From Smittium mucronatum (taxonomy: Eukaryota; Kickxellomycota; Harpellomycetes; Harpellales; Legeriomycetaceae), in the NCBI GenBank assembly GCA_001953115.1, contig LSSL01001357.1, positions 8,013-18,532 of the forward strand: a stretch of DNA of 10,520 nt, read 5' to 3'. The position numbers were made by a program, and so were the translations under genes. Under the pieces are notes generated by a model. It saw only the letters and a program-made list of their open reading frames with translations. It was not told where the DNA came from and searched no databases. Of the stretch, positions 1 to 7,814 are shown in pieces (position 1 is the first letter of the stretch; each line of letters starts with the position of its first letter).

Positions 1-603
1 ATCAAGTAATTTTCTGATATATTATATAAATATATATATATTGATTTAAAACTGCAATAAGATAATAGGTTTGTTTTTTTAAAAAAATAAAATAAATCAT
101 TAACTCTTCAGGACAAATATTTTTTTTCTGGCTTATAACATTCTGGAAATTATTCAAAGTTTTTTCAGATTTGTTTATTTTTATTTTTTTGTTTTGCCTG
201 TTTAACTAAAAACATTAATATTGAAAACATTCTTTTTATATTTAATGCTCGCCCTGATTTAATTGGTTTAACGATAATTTAATGCTAAAAAAAGCTCTTT
301 ATTTGTCTTTTAATAGAAAATAATGAGACATTTTTATCTTCTGCCGTGATTCAAAAGATCTCAACTAAAGAAATAAGTTATATTAATATGTAATTTTTTT
401 TTCAGAGTATAAATACAAAATAAGCAAAAAAAAAAAAAAAATAATTAAATTGTAAAATTATAAAATCAAATTATTTTGATATTTTTAGGAATTTATTTAA
501 ACTTTTCGACTTATATTATTTATTCTAATTTGGGCTGAATAAGTATTAAGCTATAATATTAAAAATATTATAAAAATATCTAATCTTCGGATCTAATAGG
601 TTA
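1..603. other. AT-rich non-coding flank left of the transposon
   Basis: No open frame of useful length, RNA gene or clear repeat is visible here. The stretch is A/T homopolymer-rich, including a run of 16 A at 426-441. A few higher-GC words occur near 246-256 and 341-350 but belong to no recognisable feature. TCTGAT-like words near 13 and 166-172 recall the motif of the neighbouring element's TIR. They lack its 19-bp spacing, so I do not extend the element into this region. Confidence 0.6.
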
Positions 604-612
604 TTTTAAATA
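604..612. repeat. Left 9-bp target-site duplication (TTTTAAATA)
   Basis: TTTTAAATA here is repeated exactly at 2166-2174. The two copies abut the outermost GG and CC of the inverted repeats. The target is pure A+T and contains the palindrome TTTAAA. At this base composition a specific 9-base match has a chance of roughly 1 in 10,000 (hand estimate). Its exact placement at both TIR ends makes a genuine duplication likely. Confidence 0.75.
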
Positions 613-792
613 GGTTAACTAATAAAATGCTGTTTTTTTAAACAGATTTCGGGTTTTTTAAGCAAGAATCTGATCTTTTAAATATTTTCTGATCTTTTGT
701 ATCTTTTCTGTTTTTTTATTTGTTTACCTGAGCTTTTATGTGAACTATCTGGCGTATTTATTAAATCGTGTAACATAATTTCCATTTATGGA
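613..792 (+). repeat. Left terminal inverted repeat of the MULE-like element
   Basis: This 180-nt arm matches the reverse complement of 1987-2165 over its whole length. Of its first 20 bases, 17 agree with the other arm. Identical blocks include CTGTTTTTTTAAAC (about 630-643), TTTATTAAATCGTGT (about 757-771) and CATAATTTCCATTTATGGA at the inner edge (774-792). About 27 differences are visible in total. Homology stops sharply after 792, which defines the inner boundary. Confidence 0.85.
669..751 (+). promoter_or_regulatory. Phased TCTGAT-like motif array in the left TIR
   Basis: Five copies of a TCTG-core motif occur at 669 (TCTGAT), 688 (TCTGAT), 707 (TCTGTT), 727 (CCTGAG) and 748 (TCTGGC). 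Start-to-start spacings are 19, 19, 20 and 21 bp. The same five positions are occupied by cleaner copies in the right arm. Regular spacing near two helical turns would place the motifs on about the same DNA face. This suggests, but does not prove, cooperative binding by a transposase or host factor. Confidence 0.5.
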
Positions 793-798
793 AATTAT
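775..798. repeat. 24-bp palindrome at the inner edge of the left TIR
   Basis: Perfect 11-bp arms ATAATTTCCAT and ATGGAAATTAT flank a central TT. TIR homology ends at 792, inside the right half of this palindrome. In the other TIR only a 5-bp arm version survives (TCCAT-AA-ATGGA, 1987-1998). The hairpin is therefore a left-end feature or has decayed on the right. Confidence 0.7.
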
Positions 799-1126
799 TA
801 TCAATAAATAAATCTTTATCCAGTAGTATTTTCAAATTTCCAATAAAAATAATAATACCATATTGATTGATTAAAATAAGTTTATATATAATTAAATGAA
901 AGAAATTTGTCCCAGATGATTTTTTTCAAGCAAAATAAAGAAATAAAGAAATAATCGATGCTATTACACGGTAAAAATTAGTTTGATATTAATTTATATC
1001 AATGTGAGCATTTTATTCTGATTAAAAATTAGCCTTTTATAAACAATTTTTCGCATTTTAATCAATGATATATTTGATTCTTGGGCGCCTAAACTAAAGA
1101 AAAAATAGAATTTTGTGGCATATATT

Positions 1127-1148
1127 ATATTTATATTTATATTTATAT
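1127..1148. repeat. ATATTT short tandem repeat
   Basis: Three perfect ATATTT units start at 1127 and run into ATATAA. Read on the minus strand, this repeat produces the Ile-Asn alternation of the spurious open frame at 994-1176. Confidence 0.7.
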
Positions 1149-1286
1149 AAATTGAAATGAAACTTAAAAAAAACATTTCGCTATAATTAACCTATATTTC
1201 TTTACTTTAAATGGGTTTGTAAAATAAACTAATTTGTAAATTTTATGTTTAAAATTAAGCTCAAGTTTTATAAATATAAAATTAGA

Positions 1287-1309
1287 TGACGGTTTTTTCA
1301 AACTCGTCA
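1287..1309. repeat. Hairpin-forming inverted repeat inside the element
   Basis: TGACG + GTTT pairs with AAAC + T + CGTCA around a very short loop, giving nine base pairs and one bulged T. It is one of the most GC-containing stems in the window. It is not followed by a clear T-run that would suggest a bacterial-type terminator. Confidence 0.5.
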
Positions 1310-1986
1310 ATTTCCTTTGATTGAATTAAAAAATAATAGCCCTTCTATTAATATTAAAACATTTAAAATGAATATTATGGTTATGATAAAATTAATGATA
1401 GCTTTTATGAAGTAATATATAATGGACTATAACTTGCTTTTGTTTAAAAAATTAAATTGTAGATATAATTGTAGAAGCTATAATAACATGCCAAAAATTT
1501 CAATATTAAGTATATCTTATACCTTTATCATACAAATCTCATTTATAAAGTATTTTTCTGTTATTTTTGGTTTTATAAACACTTCTAAACAATAAGCGTA
1601 ATTAATATTTAATAAATCCGATTCATTATTTTGAAAGTTTTTATATCTCATAAAATGGTGTTAGCCTGTCCTCATTAAAAAAAGCGACTTTAGTTCCAAA
1701 CCATTATTTAAAGCAAATTAAAATCCGAAAACTATTACAATTCATTTTTTACAAGTTAAATTGCTGTAATTTTTTTTCTTTTAAAATAAATCAGTTCTGA
1801 ACGGAAGATAAATCTGATAATTTTTAGCTATAAAGCGTTGAAAAAATCCCATAGTGAAAAATTGATATTTTTTGTGATATTATTGCACCATTTTTACTTG
1901 CTCTATGTATAACTATTAGCGCTAAATTTAAATTTGGCCAATAGATTTTATCTATAGCTTTTTTTGCGGTTTTAATTATAACGTTG

Positions 1987-2165
1987 TCCATAAATGGAAA
2001 TTATGTGACACGATTTAATAAAGACATCAGATTTTTTACATAAAGTTTCAGATAAACAAATAAAAATCAGAAAAGATAAAAAATATCAGAAAATGTTTAA
2101 AATATCAGATTATTGTTTAAAAAGTCTTAAATCCGTTTAAAAAAACAGCACTTTATTATTTATCC
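1987..2165 (-). repeat. Right terminal inverted repeat of the MULE-like element
   Basis: This arm is the inverted partner of 613-792 and ends in CC at 2164-2165, directly before the 9-bp duplication. Compared with the left arm it is slightly more AT-rich, for example GGATTTAAGAC against AGATTTCGGGT near the outer third. It keeps all five TCTGA cores. The 1-nt gap lies in the T-run corresponding to 711-717. Confidence 0.85.
2026..2109 (-). promoter_or_regulatory. Phased TCTGAT motif array in the right TIR
   Basis: On the minus strand, five motifs read TCTGAT, TCTGAT, TCTGAT, TCTGAA and TCTGAT. On the + strand these are ATCAGA or TTCAGA at 2104-2109, 2085-2090, 2066-2071, 2047-2052 and 2026-2031. 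Their spacings are 19, 19, 19 and 21 bp. The cores remain intact here while the spacers differ between arms, which is what one expects of protein-binding sites. Confidence 0.55.
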
Positions 2166-2174
2166 TTTTAAATA
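2166..2174. repeat. Right 9-bp target-site duplication (TTTTAAATA)
   Basis: This is an exact copy of 604-612, directly after the terminal CC of the right TIR. Sequence similarity between the two flanks stops beyond this repeat, as expected for an insertion duplication. Confidence 0.75.
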
Positions 2175-2545
2175 TTTTTTCCAAATTATGATGTTTAGGG
2201 CTTTTAAAATTAATAAAATATTATTTTTAATAAACCTTATAATCAAATAAGTTTAAGAAATTATGGGTTAAAAAATTATTTTTAAAGATCTGATAAATAT
2301 TTTGGAATTATAAATTTGATTTAATCCAAAAAAAGATAATCTGATGCAATTTATTATTATTTTTTATTATTATTACGACCAATCCAGTCATAAAAATGAA
2401 TTTATTAAACTTAATTTTGGTTAAAAGTTGAATATTTCCAGTAAAACCAATCTTTGACGCTAATATCATTGTTGGTATAACATTTTAAGTCGCTTCTATA
2501 GTTTGGATGTTATTTTTTCTTTATATATTCTTTTTTTATAGATGA

Positions 2546-2559
2546 ATATATATATATAT
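2546..2559. repeat. AT dinucleotide microsatellite
   Basis: Seven AT units run uninterrupted, followed by CCACAG. Confidence 0.8.
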
Positions 2560-3092
2560 CCACAGTTATTTTTTTTGAAACTCTTAATAATGTAAAAAAA
2601 ATTATAATTACAGATCTAATATAAACTTTATTTTTTAAAAAATATCAGATTTAATGCAGAAAGAAAGCTTTTATTTAATTTAATTTCTAAAAATAGCTAA
2701 AAAATATATAGAAGACGGAATACCATAATAAAATTTTTATGAAAAAAATAAAATGTTGAAAACATTAATCAAATTTAATTTTTGATAATAAATGGATCTA
2801 AAAGTATTGGTTTTATTTGAAAAATATTCTAGAATTTTGTAAAAAAAAATTAATATTGCAAAAATTTAAAAGTTCTTAAGACGTTTAGTATTATTCTTAA
2901 AATAAATTATCTCTCTTTTTAAACCAAACACCATAAATATTCGCTGTTTATATTTGTATTTAGATTTTAATTGTTGTTTTTATTTATGTTTTATTTTTTC
3001 CATGATTTTTTTTCCAAAATACACCAAGAGATTTACAAGACAGATTTATCTATAAGATTTTACAGAAAAAACACTCTTTTTTTGGGAAAATG

Positions 3093-3110
3093 ATATATAT
3101 ATATATATAT
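3093..3110. repeat. AT dinucleotide microsatellite
   Basis: Nine perfect AT units sit between GGGAAAATG and TTTAGT. The tract is likely to vary in length between individuals. Confidence 0.85.
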
Positions 3111-3189
3111 TTAGTATTCTAAAAATAATGATAATATAAAATGAAGCTAAGCAAAATAGACTATTATGGGGTTGAAATACTCATTTTAT

Positions 3190-3228
3190 ATCGATTCTCT
3201 CATTAAATTCGATTTTTTAAAAAACTAA
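3190..3228 (+). repeat. Diverged direct repeat, copy 1
   Basis: The stretch begins ATCGATTCTCTCATTAAATT and ends TTAAAAAACTAA. It resembles 4793-4829, with 19 of the first 26 bases agreeing without gaps. The last 12 or so bases of both copies are nearly identical. The similarity does not extend beyond the copy on either side, so this may be a remnant of a dispersed repeat or chance in biased sequence. Confidence 0.3.
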
Positions 3229-3970
3229 AATTACAATATATTTAAATAATAGCTTTTGAATATATTTTAAAATAATCTCATACTTTTAATTTTGATTTAT
3301 GTATTGAATTTTCAAGATCAAATTTAATATAAATATAGTTTTTTTATTTCTCTATTATATCATTAATGTCTCTATGAAGATATTTTTAATTATATATAAG
3401 TTTCACGAAGAAAAGCAATTTTGAGATATTATATAATTTTATATTAATGTCATTTTTTTAGTCAAATTTTTTTGATTTAAATAAAAAATATGTATAATAT
3501 ACAAAAAGTAAGGGGAAATTTAGATTTTTTTTAGATTTATATTATATTTTATTGTAAAAATTTGCTTGAGGTTTTACATTTAAATTCAATTATAGCCCAA
3601 AGTTTCTGCAATACGGCTAAAAAATCGGTTTTAGTTTTTCAAATTATATTTAATAATCAATATTTAAACTAATTTTTTAAAAGATTTTAAGATGAAAAAA
3701 ATATCCTTTTTTGTCATTTGTAAAATTATAATCATATTTTAACATATTTAAATGTTAAATATATATTTAAAGAAAAAATCACTGTATTCTCAATTTATTA
3801 GTTATATTATAAAAATTTCAGACTTATAAATGTTAATAGATAAATAAATAATAGCTATATGTGTGTAAATAAAGCTAAGTTGAAAATGATAAAATGAAAA
3901 TATATAAATTTACTAGCAATAAAAAATGAGGGTTCAAAAATATTTTTTAGTTATTTTATCACATCAAGTA

Positions 3971-4105
3971 GCAAAAAACCCCCGATTTACCTTGTAAAAA
4001 ATCTCGAAATTATTAAAACATTTAAAAAAAATGATATAAAAGGACTACATAAAAATCTCTACCCCATAACCAAAATCCTGTGCCACACCACTCTCCAAAA
4101 AACAT
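3971..4105. other. C-rich, G-poor patch on the + strand
   Basis: After an AAAAAACCCCC tract at about 3974-3984, the segment 4060-4098 is roughly 53% G+C in a window near 15-16%. It contains about 18 C and only 2 G on the + strand, with words such as CTACCCCATAACC and GCCACACCACTCTCC. On the minus strand a 27-codon ATG-initiated frame (4105-4022) covers it. That frame is rich in Gly, Trp and Phe and has no recognisable similarity. The patch could be a fragment of a different, less AT-biased repeat or a decayed exon. Confidence 0.35.
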
Positions 4106-5052
4106 ATATTTATAATATAATTAATTTTTTTGCACTTTACACTATAAAGTAATATTAGTTTAAAGAATCGATTTTGTTATGAGTATGTTAAATAATTTAA
4201 TCTCAAGGTAAAATCAATGTATTTTTTAGCTTAAAAAAAAATGTTACATATGGAAAGAAAAAAAACGACTCATATTTTTTTTATTGGCCTCGTTTTAATT
4301 TATTTATTATTGAATCTGTGCAATATACTTAAAAAAAGAATTGAAGATGAATAGCTTATGGAATTTTCGTATTGAAAAATTAAATTATTATCAAGTTTAT
4401 TATGAATTTTTTTTTAGAATTTTAATTTTTTTTTATTTATTTGTGCGATTATTTTAAAATTAAATTCTAGTGGAGAATTTTCCTAAAAAAATATAAACAT
4501 ACTAATTACAACTGGTGATATTTTTTATGTGAAAAAATTCCTGATTCCAAAATCACAGATGATGATTCCTTATTCGTTTTTCAAAGAGTTTAAGAGTTAA
4601 ATTAATCAAAAAATACATCTTCCAAAAATCGCATTTAATCGATTTATATCGATGCAGAGCATTATAAAACCATTTTTTTTCCTTATATAAATACTAAGAA
4701 CTTTTTTTTTGCATGAGAGGCTCTTTTATATTTATATTTTAATATTTAAACTTAAAAATTAAACATATTTCTAAAATAAGAAAAATCACAAAATCAATCT
4801 TCTCATCAAATCAAATTTAAAAAAACTAACCCCAGTTTTAACAACACTTTTTATATATAATTAAAGAAAAATTAATTTTGGTTTATTATTATTATTTATT
4901 TGGGGTTTATCTCAAGGTTCCTACTTTCAGTGAAAATAATAAAATGTGAAGCATTTAAAATTATCTGCTGTATGTTTAATTACATTTATTTTTTAAAGAA
5001 ATTAGAAGAAAAAAATTCAATGCATTTATAAACTTTTTTTCTAAAAATTACA
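4106..5052. other. AT-rich non-coding stretch
   Basis: No gene is visible. ATCGAT occurs at 4167, 4638 and 4648. The second copy of the diverged direct repeat lies at 4793-4829, followed directly by AACCCCAGTTTT. Otherwise this is simple A/T sequence with short homopolymers. Confidence 0.55.
4793..4829 (+). repeat. Diverged direct repeat, copy 2
   Basis: This partner of 3190-3228 is in the same orientation about 1.6 kb away. It starts ATCAATCTTCTCATCAAATC and ends AAAAAAACTAA. Differences are mostly C/T and G/A transitions, the pattern expected of an ageing repeat. Confidence 0.3.
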
Positions 5053-5100
5053 CTTTCACCAAAAAACCCCAGGTCACTCTTTCCGCCCCTCACTTGTGAG
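5053..5100. other. Second C-rich patch ending in a small palindrome
   Basis: The tract reads CACTTTCACC, an A-run, CCCCAGGTCACTCTTTCC and then GCCCCTCACTTGTGAG. It is strongly C-biased on the + strand, like the patch at 4060-4098, and shares its ACCAAAA...CACTCT...CC order. It ends in a perfect 5-bp-arm palindrome, CTCAC-TT-GTGAG (5089-5100). I cannot assign it to a gene or element. Confidence 0.35.
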
Positions 5101-5244
5101 TTTATTTAAAATGGTTTTTATTTTTAAAGATTATCCATGTTGTTAATAAAATTTTAACCAGTTGTTTTAAAAAATAATAAATATTTTAAATTGATATTGT
5201 CATAATTAAGCATGTTTTTAATAAATAATATTAAAAAAATTGGT

Positions 5245-5256
5245 GCTCATTTGAGC
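5245..5256. repeat. Small palindrome GCTCA-TT-TGAGC
   Basis: Perfect 5-bp arms flank a TT centre. It has the same arm length and loop as CTCAC-TT-GTGAG, which lies 150 bp upstream. Confidence 0.5.
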
Positions 5257-5480
5257 TAGAATTATTTTAAAATATTTATAAATTAATTAAAAATTGTGAG
5301 GATGGATTTTTTTATCATAAATTACTTGTTTAGTTGTACTTATTCTTGAAATTTTTGTTTTAATTGGCTCAAATTTAATTTTTTATTTACAATTTTTTCT
5401 AAAATCCCTTTAAACAGAAAAAAGTATCCCGAAATATACTACTCTAAATTTATTTACACCCAAATTTTTAAAAAAAAAAT

Positions 5481-5510
5481 TATTTATACAATATTTATAC
5501 AATATTTATA
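5481..5510. repeat. 11-bp tandem repeat, 2.7 copies
   Basis: TATTTATACAA occurs at 5481-5491 and 5492-5502, with a partial TATTTATA at 5503-5510. The copies are identical. Confidence 0.85.
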
Positions 5511-5639
5511 TTTTAAACAAATCGTTAAATTAAACGAACTTTTTGTGGTTTTTTTTATCTGTGAATTTGAAAATTCTATATAATAGTAAGTAATTTAAGG
5601 ATCATTTTATCTGCTTTAGATTTATCAGTACTAAAATAA

Positions 5640-5864
5640 TACCAAATTTTTCCATTAAAGAGTTTAAGTATTGTGGGAGATCGTATTTTTATTGGCCGAT
5701 TCTATCAAAAACAAAAACTTCATGATATCCATAGCTCATATATGGTTGATTTTTGCGAAGTGGGTTATAATTATTTCCAGAATTTCGAATTGAATCGATT
5801 AAAAACTGTTTCATATATTTTATTATCCATTGGATATTATTTAATTACCGACCAATTAAAATAA
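5640..5864 (+). CDS. Coding-like fragment, product unknown (exon or gene relic)
   Basis: This is an open stretch of 74 sense codons between TAA at 5637 and TAA at 5862-5864. It has no ATG near its 5' end. The first plausible starts are GTG at 5673 (63 residues) and an internal ATG at 5742, so the start is unresolved and a spliced or broken gene is possible. Product pieces include VGDRIFIGRFYQKQ, HDIHSSYMVDFCEVGYNYF and a hydrophobic TVSYILLSIGYY near the C-terminus. I do not recognise the family. Evidence for coding is compositional. GC is about 28% in 5673-5864 against about 15-16% overall. GC by codon position is about 38%, 22% and 23%, and amino acid use is varied rather than Lys/Asn/Ile/Phe only. 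Against this, one stop-free run this long is expected by chance in a window of this size and composition. The fold-back repeat starts about 100 bp downstream. Confidence 0.3.
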   Translation, partial: YQIFPLKSLSIVGDRIFIGRFYQKQKLHDIHSSYMVDFCEVGYNYFQNFELNRLKTVSYILLSIGYYLITDQLK

Positions 5865-5966
5865 AATAATTTTTCATTAAAAAATCGATTCCAAAAGATA
5901 TTTTATCACAAATACAATCAAACAATTCAAAATTCTTATATATTTAATTAGTTAACACGCTTTTTA

Positions 5967-6223
5967 TAATCAAATTTTGGAAAAAGTGGTACTGAATCGA
6001 AAAAAATTGAATAAAATTTGGAAGAAGCGAAAGAAAGTGAAAAATAAATAAAAATAAATTGTAAATATTTGAATCAAAATTAGTCTTAATGCATCCAATT
6101 AAGGAAAGGATAAATTGGATATGGCCAATTTTAATTTGCTTATTTCGAATATATTTTTACTTATTTTTCATTTTCTTTCACTTTTTTTTTTGATTTAGTA
6201 CTACTTTTTCTGGAATTTCATTA
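5967..6223. mobile_element. Fold-back, MITE-like 257-bp imperfect palindrome
   Basis: The left arm, 5967 to about 6100, pairs with the right arm, about 6113 to 6223, around an AAGGAAAGGATA centre. Matching blocks include GAAAAAGT(G/A)GTACT at the outer part, GAAAGAAA(G/A)TGAAAAATAA in the middle and TCCAATT/AATTGGA near the axis. The left arm carries about 22 extra bases (roughly 6013-6035), which offsets the axis. Arms are about 80% similar by hand apart from that insertion. There is no coding capacity. TA at both limits (5967-5968 and 6222-6223) is compatible with a Tc1/mariner-type target site. TA is so common here that this is weak evidence, and no longer duplication is clear. Transcription would give a long hairpin RNA. 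Confidence 0.6.
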
Positions 6224-6592
6224 GGAAAGGTTTAGTTAGTGGTGTTATTTTATAAAGCTTATTTATCGAAAATAACTTATATATTAAAAAAAATGGGGTT
6301 ATTTCTAAATTATTAGAGGTTATTATTTTAGTTGGATTAAATTGAGTAATGAAACTTTTATTTATGAATAAGTTTATTATTTGTTAAATAAGATAATTTT
6401 ACATCGAAAAGAACGTTTTTAGCAAATAATCGGTAATATTAAATGACTTGGGTATTTTTTAGATACATGATGCGGATAATAATTTTTATTTGGCAGTTTT
6501 TTTATTTATATTTGCAAAATTTATATAAATTTTAATAGGTATTTTTTTATTTTAGCACTTCACGTTCATTTATAATTATTTTTTCGATATGA

Positions 6593-6604
6593 GACTTAAA
6601 AGTC
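6593..6604. repeat. Small palindrome GACTT-AA-AAGTC
   Basis: Perfect 5-bp arms lie within a cluster of TCGAT and GATATGA words: TCGATATGA at 6585, TTGATATGA at 6610 and ATCGATTTTTT at 6623. This local motif repetition has a period of roughly 20-25 bp but is too degenerate to call a tandem array. Confidence 0.4.
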
Positions 6605-7792
6605 GATTTTTGATATGAATAAATCGATTTTTTATATATATTGAACTTTTAAAAAATTTTATTGATGATTTTTTTATCATTATTTCTAAAAAAAAAAGTT
6701 TTTGCATTATTATCTTAGAAAATCAAACAGCATTAAATTATTATAATTTAACTTATATATATGTATATTAGCGTTATATATTTTATTTTTTTAAAATTAA
6801 AATTATCTAAAATAGACCATGAAGGAGTATATTTTTATTTATTACCAGTAGAAAAAAAATGATGTTTTTTTGAATTAAGATGCTTTTTTAATGCTGATAT
6901 TTAGATATATTTAACGTTTTGAGAAATTTTTTTTGGTTTTTTTGGTTTTCAGCAATTTTATACATTATATTATATTATTTACCTTAAAAGTAGTAGTTAC
7001 AAACATAATTATTTTTACGACAAATTGTACACTTATTTGAAAACATTAATATGAAAAAAAAAAATCATAAAAATCTATATTCGAAAATTTTCTTTTTTTG
7101 TTTTCATTTTATAAATATATTTATTGATATCCAAAAAAAGCTTATAAAAGATGTATATATTAGTTATATATTTTTTTATTAGAGAAAAAGATACGAAAAT
7201 ATTACTAAAAAAAGCACACATATCCACAATTTTAATTTTAGTTATATTCAGATAAGATAAAATCGAATCTCAGTGTTAAAAGTATATTAAATTTTGTATT
7301 ATTTTTTATCATTAAACAAATAATTAAAATCATTCCAATGTAATTACAAGAAATTTTTTATATGTATCCAAGAAAAATTGAAATAATAATTACTAATTAA
7401 AAATAAATTCGATAAGAAAATTCTGGATTCTGTGTAAAAAAAAAAAAGTTTGAGGTTAAATTCACAATAATATTTTTTATGTTTTTACTAATATATTTTA
7501 AATATTTTTTGATTACTTATATTTTCTTGGATGGTATTAAATTTATCAATTTAACATAAATTGATTAAAAAATACCTTAAAAAACAATTTTGTACCGGAA
7601 AAATAATTTCCACAACACTTGAATAAATCTTGAATTCTAAAATTTTTTATATAACTAATCATTAAATTTTTAATGTAATGTGATCTATTTAAGTAAATTC
7701 CGTGTTTACAATTGATTTTTTATCTATAAATTTATAAAAATCCCATTTTAAATCGAATTTTATAAACTTAATTAAAATAATATACCTTAAAG

Positions 7793-7814
7793 ATAAAAAA
7801 ATCGATTTTTTTAT
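7793..7814. repeat. Perfect 22-bp palindrome centred on TCGA
   Basis: The core is seven A, TCGA, seven T, extended by AT on the left and AT on the right, with no mismatch. It contains one of nine ATCGAT sites in the window. It would extrude readily as a cruciform, or could serve as a symmetric dimer-binding site. Confidence 0.7.

Larger units (their letters stand above)
793..1986. other. Transposon interior, no recognisable gene
   Basis: This 1.2-kb core between the TIRs holds no transposase-like frame. I recognise no captured host gene. It contains the hairpin at 1287-1309, a short ATATTT tandem repeat near 1127-1148, and a small ATAGAT-TTT-ATCTAT inverted repeat near 1942-1956. The least AT-biased words are GGGCGCC near 1083-1089 and a patch at about 1660-1702. 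The only frame reaching 60 codons (minus strand, 994-1176) is low-complexity and unconvincing. Confidence 0.55.
613..2165. mobile_element. Non-autonomous Mutator-like (MULE-type) DNA transposon
   Basis: This is a 1,553-bp element bounded by inverted repeats of about 180 bp and flanked by a perfect 9-bp direct repeat. By hand, the arms align at about 85% identity with a single 1-nt gap. The termini read GG(T/A)TAA inward from each side. Long TIRs together with a 9-bp target-site duplication are characteristic of the Mutator/MULE superfamily. P elements and hAT elements usually make 8-bp duplications, and hAT TIRs are short, so they fit less well. The interior (793-1986) has no frame over about 60 codons and no transposase signature, so it would depend on a transposase supplied elsewhere. 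The TIR divergence suggests an old insertion or loose constraint on arm identity. The structural call is strong; the superfamily assignment is inference from architecture only. Confidence 0.8.
2175..3970. other. AT-rich non-coding stretch
   Basis: I see no gene, RNA or element boundary in these 1.8 kb. It holds AT dinucleotide runs at 2546-2559 and 3093-3110. It also holds the first copy of a diverged direct repeat at 3190-3228. A CTAAAA...TTTTAG inverted repeat lies near 3616-3633. Stop codons are dense in all six frames. Confidence 0.6.
5101..5639. other. AT-rich stretch with small inverted and tandem repeats
   Basis: No gene is visible before the coding-like island at 5640. It contains palindrome GCTCA-TT-TGAGC (5245-5256), inverted repeat TCGTT...AACGA (5522-5537) and the 11-bp tandem repeat at 5481-5510. 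A TTTATCAG word near 5621-5628 resembles an intron 3' end. In-frame stops between it and the open frame argue against that use. Confidence 0.5.

Noticed and set aside
994..1176. Minus-strand open frame of 60 codons inside the transposon
   Set aside because: Its residues are dominated by Ile, Asn, Phe, Tyr and Lys, and its INININI stretch comes directly from the ATATTT tandem repeat. There is no compositional sign of coding, and frames this long arise by chance at this A+T content. It is not a transposase remnant that I can recognise.
4022..4105. Minus-strand ATG-initiated frame of 27 codons across the C-rich patch
   Set aside because: It is too short, rich in Gly, Trp and Phe simply because the strand is G-rich, has no recognised motif, and lies in AT-rich non-coding DNA.
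1042..4655. Similarity of CGCATTTTAATCAAT near 1049 to CGCATTTAATCGAT near 4630
   Set aside because: About 14 matching AT-rich bases with no consistent extension; insufficient in such biased sequence.
4583..5668. Exact 12-base repeat AAAGAGTTTAAG (4583-4594 and 5657-5668)
   Set aside because: Many 12-base coincidences are expected in a window of this size and composition, and the flanks do not align.
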